Below, in pieces: positions 62,434-64,000 of a DNA stretch of 64,000 nt. This stretch comes from Actinoplanes xinjiangensis (GTDB lineage Bacteria > Actinomycetota > Actinomycetes > Mycobacteriales > Micromonosporaceae), in contig NZ_QGGR01000029.1 in assembly GCF_003148685.1 (NCBI RefSeq), forward strand, positions 55,623-119,622. The letters run 5' to 3'. The notes beneath the pieces are model-generated. The model worked only from the letters and a program-made list of their open reading frames with translations, was not told the origin of the DNA and made no database searches. The position numbers and the translations under genes are program-made. The stretch's first letter is position 1, and every line of letters starts with the position of its first letter.

Positions 62434-62491
62434 CGACGGTACAACCGGAGGGGGACGACGGCCGCGCCGCTGTCGGCTTACCCTCTTAGTC

Positions 62492-62671
62492 GTGGACATC
62501 CTGGACGACCCTGAGCGTGACAACGACGCCGAGCGTGAGGTCGATTTCGAGTCCGAAGAGGCTCCGGTGCTGCCCGAGCAGACCCGAGACGACACCGAGC
62601 GCGGCTGGGGCGAGCATTCCTCCTCCAATGACGACCGCCTGCTCGAGGACCGTCCGCCACACTGGGGCTGA
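62492..62671 (+). CDS. Conserved 59-aa acidic protein
   Basis: A very acidic small protein: DILDDPERDNDAEREVDF, then PVLPEQTRDDTERGWGE and a C-terminal DDRLLEDRPPHWG. I recognise the ending RDRPPHWG-type tail as common in small actinobacterial proteins, but know no function. GTG start at 62492. Divergent from the Pro-rich membrane protein. Confidence 0.75.
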   Translation: MDILDDPERDNDAEREVDFESEEAPVLPEQTRDDTERGWGEHSSSNDDRLLEDRPPHWG

Positions 62672-62680
62672 TCTCCCTCT

Positions 62681-62700
62681 GCCGGGTCGACCTGCCCGGC
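62681..62700. terminator. Weak hairpin after the 59-aa gene
   Basis: GCCGGG pairs with CCCGGC on an 8-base loop, about 10 bases after the stop and before the convergent SAF-domain gene. Confidence 0.4.
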
Positions 62701-62776
62701 GTGTTGCGTCACCCTGACGATGCCTCCTCTCGCCGAGCCGTCGCGTCCGATGCCACTTCCGGCGCGAGAGGTCGGA

Positions 62777-63283
62777 TCAGTCCGGGCGGATCACGATGGC
62801 GAAACCTCGACCCGAGGTGGCTACCGCCTGCTTCGCCTCATCCGGGTGGAGCGCCAGAAGCAGCCCGCCGGCCACCGGGTCGTCGGCGCCGGTCACTTCC
62901 AGGACCAGGGCCGCGCTGGCTACCGCGGTGGTGCGGTCGCGTTCGCCGTCGATCCGGAGCAGGTCCACCCGATTGCCGGGGCGGACCACGGTCAGCGCCG
63001 TGGGATCGGCCAGCCGGACCGGCACCCCGACACTTCCCGGTGGGATCGGCCTGGTGGTGGCTCGCGCCGGGCCCGGTGAGGAGGACATCCGCCCGGACGG
63101 TTCGGACGTCTGTGGTGTGGCGCCGGTCGGGACGCATCCGGTCGGTTTGAGCCAGAGGACCGCGGCGGCCGTGATCAACAACATGGCGACCGAGACCAGG
63201 CGCAGCAGGGTGCCACGGCTCGGCCGGCGCCATCGCACGGGGTCAAGACGCTCATCGGCCGGCGCCGGTCTCTTGCGGGGCAT
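62777..63283 (-). CDS. SAF-domain (CpaB/RcpC-like) membrane protein
   Basis: A 168-aa protein with one N-terminal membrane helix (LLRLVSVAMLLITAAAVLWL) and an extracytoplasmic SAF/RcpC-type domain: GVPVRLADPTALTVVRPGNRVDLLRID, as in the Flp-pilus assembly protein CpaB. No other pilus genes are in the window, so a pilus role is only suggested. A 575-base non-coding stretch with repeats follows towards the edge. Confidence 0.82.
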   Translation of the reverse strand: MPRKRPAPADERLDPVRWRRPSRGTLLRLVSVAMLLITAAAVLWLKPTGCVPTGATPQTSEPSGRMSSSPGPARATTRPIPPGSVGVPVRLADPTALTVVRPGNRVDLLRIDGERDRTTAVASAALVLEVTGADDPVAGGLLLALHPDEAKQAVATSGRGFAIVIRPD

Positions 63284-63314
63284 CAGACCTCCAAGTCTTT
63301 CGCCTGTCCGGCAG

Positions 63315-63500
63315 GAAGCCGGAACGTCTTACCTGTTCAAGCCGGGACGTCTTGCCTGTTCGAGCCGGAACGCCTTACCGGTTCAAGCCGGGACGTCTTG
63401 CCTTTTCGAGCCGGGATTTCTTCACCTCTTCAAGCCCGGAAGCCGAGACGTCTTCACCCTGATCAAGCCCGGAAATCAGATGCGTTTGCCTGATCGAGCC
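63315..63500. repeat. 23-bp degenerate tandem repeat (about 7 units)
   Basis: Units of type AAGCCGGGACGTCTTGCCTGTTC recur with a 23-24 base step (AAGCC or GAGCC at 63316, 63339, 63362, 63385, 63408 and 63432), decaying rightward. There are no spacers, so it is not a CRISPR array. Confidence 0.85.
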
Positions 63501-63766
63501 CGAATCAGCCTGACGACGCCTCCCGCCCGGAATCGCCGATCGGGCGAGGCGGTGGGGGACGGAACGTTGTTGGGGGGACGTGGGCGGACGGCTCTGGTCG
63601 AGGAGAGGACAGGTGCAGTCAGGCGGACGGAGCCCGGCGGCCGTCGGCGGGCGCCTCGGACCGTCATGGGCAGTCGTTCGGCTCCGTTGCGGAACGGCTT
63701 GTCAAAGGCGTCCGCCGACGGCTGCGGCCGACGTTAGGTGCGGGGCACGGTTCGGCGCTGCGTCGC

Positions 63767-63814
63767 TGTGGACAACTCGACCCTGTGGAAAATGCGCCGT
63801 CATCCTGTGGACCT
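63767..63814 (-). promoter_or_regulatory. Cluster of three DnaA-box-like motifs
   Basis: TGTGGACAA, TGTGGAAAA and TGTGGACCT lie in one orientation 17 and 22 bases apart. The first equals the actinobacterial DnaA box TTGTCCACA read on the minus strand; the others differ by one and two bases. No dnaA or dnaN gene is nearby, so a titration or regulatory cluster is more likely than oriC. Confidence 0.4.
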
Positions 63815-63858
63815 TGCTAGGCCGTGTCCTGCCGATCAGTTGATCAGTTCTGGTTGAT

Positions 63859-64000
63859 GTGTCGGGTGTTGGTCGTGGCGAGTTGACGGATAAGGCCTGG
63901 ACGGTGATCGAGCCGGTGTTGCCGGTTCCTGGCCGTCGGTGCGGGCGGTGGCGTGATCACCGGCAGGTGATCAACGGGATTCTGTGGAAGACACGGACCG
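63859..64000 (+). mobile_element. IS5-type transposase, 5' part (cut by window edge)
   Basis: About 47 codons of an IS5/IS1182-like transposase N-terminal domain (DUF4096): ELTDKAWTVIEPVLPVPG, then RRWRDHRQVINGILWKTRT-like text, running off the right edge. The element probably starts at 63820 right after CTAG, a usual target for this group; a GATCAGTTGATCAG repeat follows, but the terminal inverted repeat cannot be checked without the other end. GTG at 63859 is the likeliest start. Confidence 0.85.

Larger units (their letters stand above)
63284..63858. other. 575-base non-coding region: 23-bp repeats, DnaA-like sites, IS left end
   Basis: Upstream of the SAF-domain gene. The first part (63315-63500) is a degenerate 23-base tandem repeat; the middle has no gene I can support; the last 100 bases carry three DnaA-box-like motifs and the start of an IS element after CTAG. 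Confidence 0.6.

Noticed and set aside
63767..63814. Chromosomal replication origin
   Set aside because: Only three box-like motifs, and no dnaA, dnaN or rpmH gene nearby.

Overview
The window is high-GC actinobacterial DNA with many GTG starts and 4-bp stop/start overlaps. Gene content fits a sporulating, mycelial actinomycete of the Micromonosporaceae (Actinoplanes-like); the genus is inference. From remembered gene orders, two blocks match conserved actinobacterial neighbourhoods: bases 1.3-22 kb resemble M. tuberculosis Rv0489-Rv0512 and the Streptomyces bldN-rex-hem region, and 34-45 kb resemble Rv1209-Rv1232. It reads mostly as core chromosome with little foreign DNA. I saw no rRNA, tRNA, CRISPR array or prophage.

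Left block (1-22 kb): an MFS exporter cut by the edge; phosphoglycerate mutase; phoU divergent from a SenX3/RegX3 (PhoR/PhoP-type) two-component pair with a PHO-box-like repeat between them; a sugar-phosphate isomerase-like protein, a CGNR regulator and proline dehydrogenase; a small HTH protein, the 33-aa ribosomal protein bS22, an epimerase and an acyltransferase; a BldN-like ECF sigma factor with a membrane DUF5667 protein as probable anti-sigma; an acyl-CoA synthetase, glutaredoxin and HAD gene; then rex-hemA-hemC-hemD-hemB, which makes haem precursors. A near-consensus Rex operator lies over the rex promoter, so NADH/NAD+ state probably sets haem supply.

Middle (22-34 kb): a double-GNAT protein, a membrane-anchored lytic transglycosylase with an 18-bp repeat array, an FmdB zinc ribbon, a 1002-aa cyclase/STAND regulator, a secreted phospholipase A2, a TrkA-type K+ channel, korAB (2-oxoacid:ferredoxin oxidoreductase) and a lone nuoA.

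Right-centre (34-54 kb): a DivIVA-like protein, SRPBCC and Tag glycosylase; a paaG/paaX-like pair with a palindromic site; DUF3117, leucyl aminopeptidase, O-methyltransferase, HtrA, TatB, Mrp, DUF1003 and an MgtE-N/CBS protein; PhzF; three near-identical palindromes with 9-nt loops; HAD, EamA, lipoprotein, SDR and CoA-binding genes; and an Rv2578c-type radical SAM protein interrupted by an intein exactly at the third cysteine of its CxxxCxxC cluster motif.

Right end (54-64 kb): thioredoxin, a perfect CRP-type palindrome, a SpoU methyltransferase, a zinc-ribbon protein, a 52-aa membrane peptide with a PH-domain protein, PHP, MarC, an Fe-S RecB-like nuclease, an MpaB-like oxygenase, Fur, a DUF2231 membrane protein, small conserved proteins, several tandem-repeat spacers and the start of an IS5-type transposase at the edge.

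The best candidates for something unusual are the intein placed inside an Fe-S motif (possible coupling of splicing to cluster chemistry) and the three-copy palindromic element.
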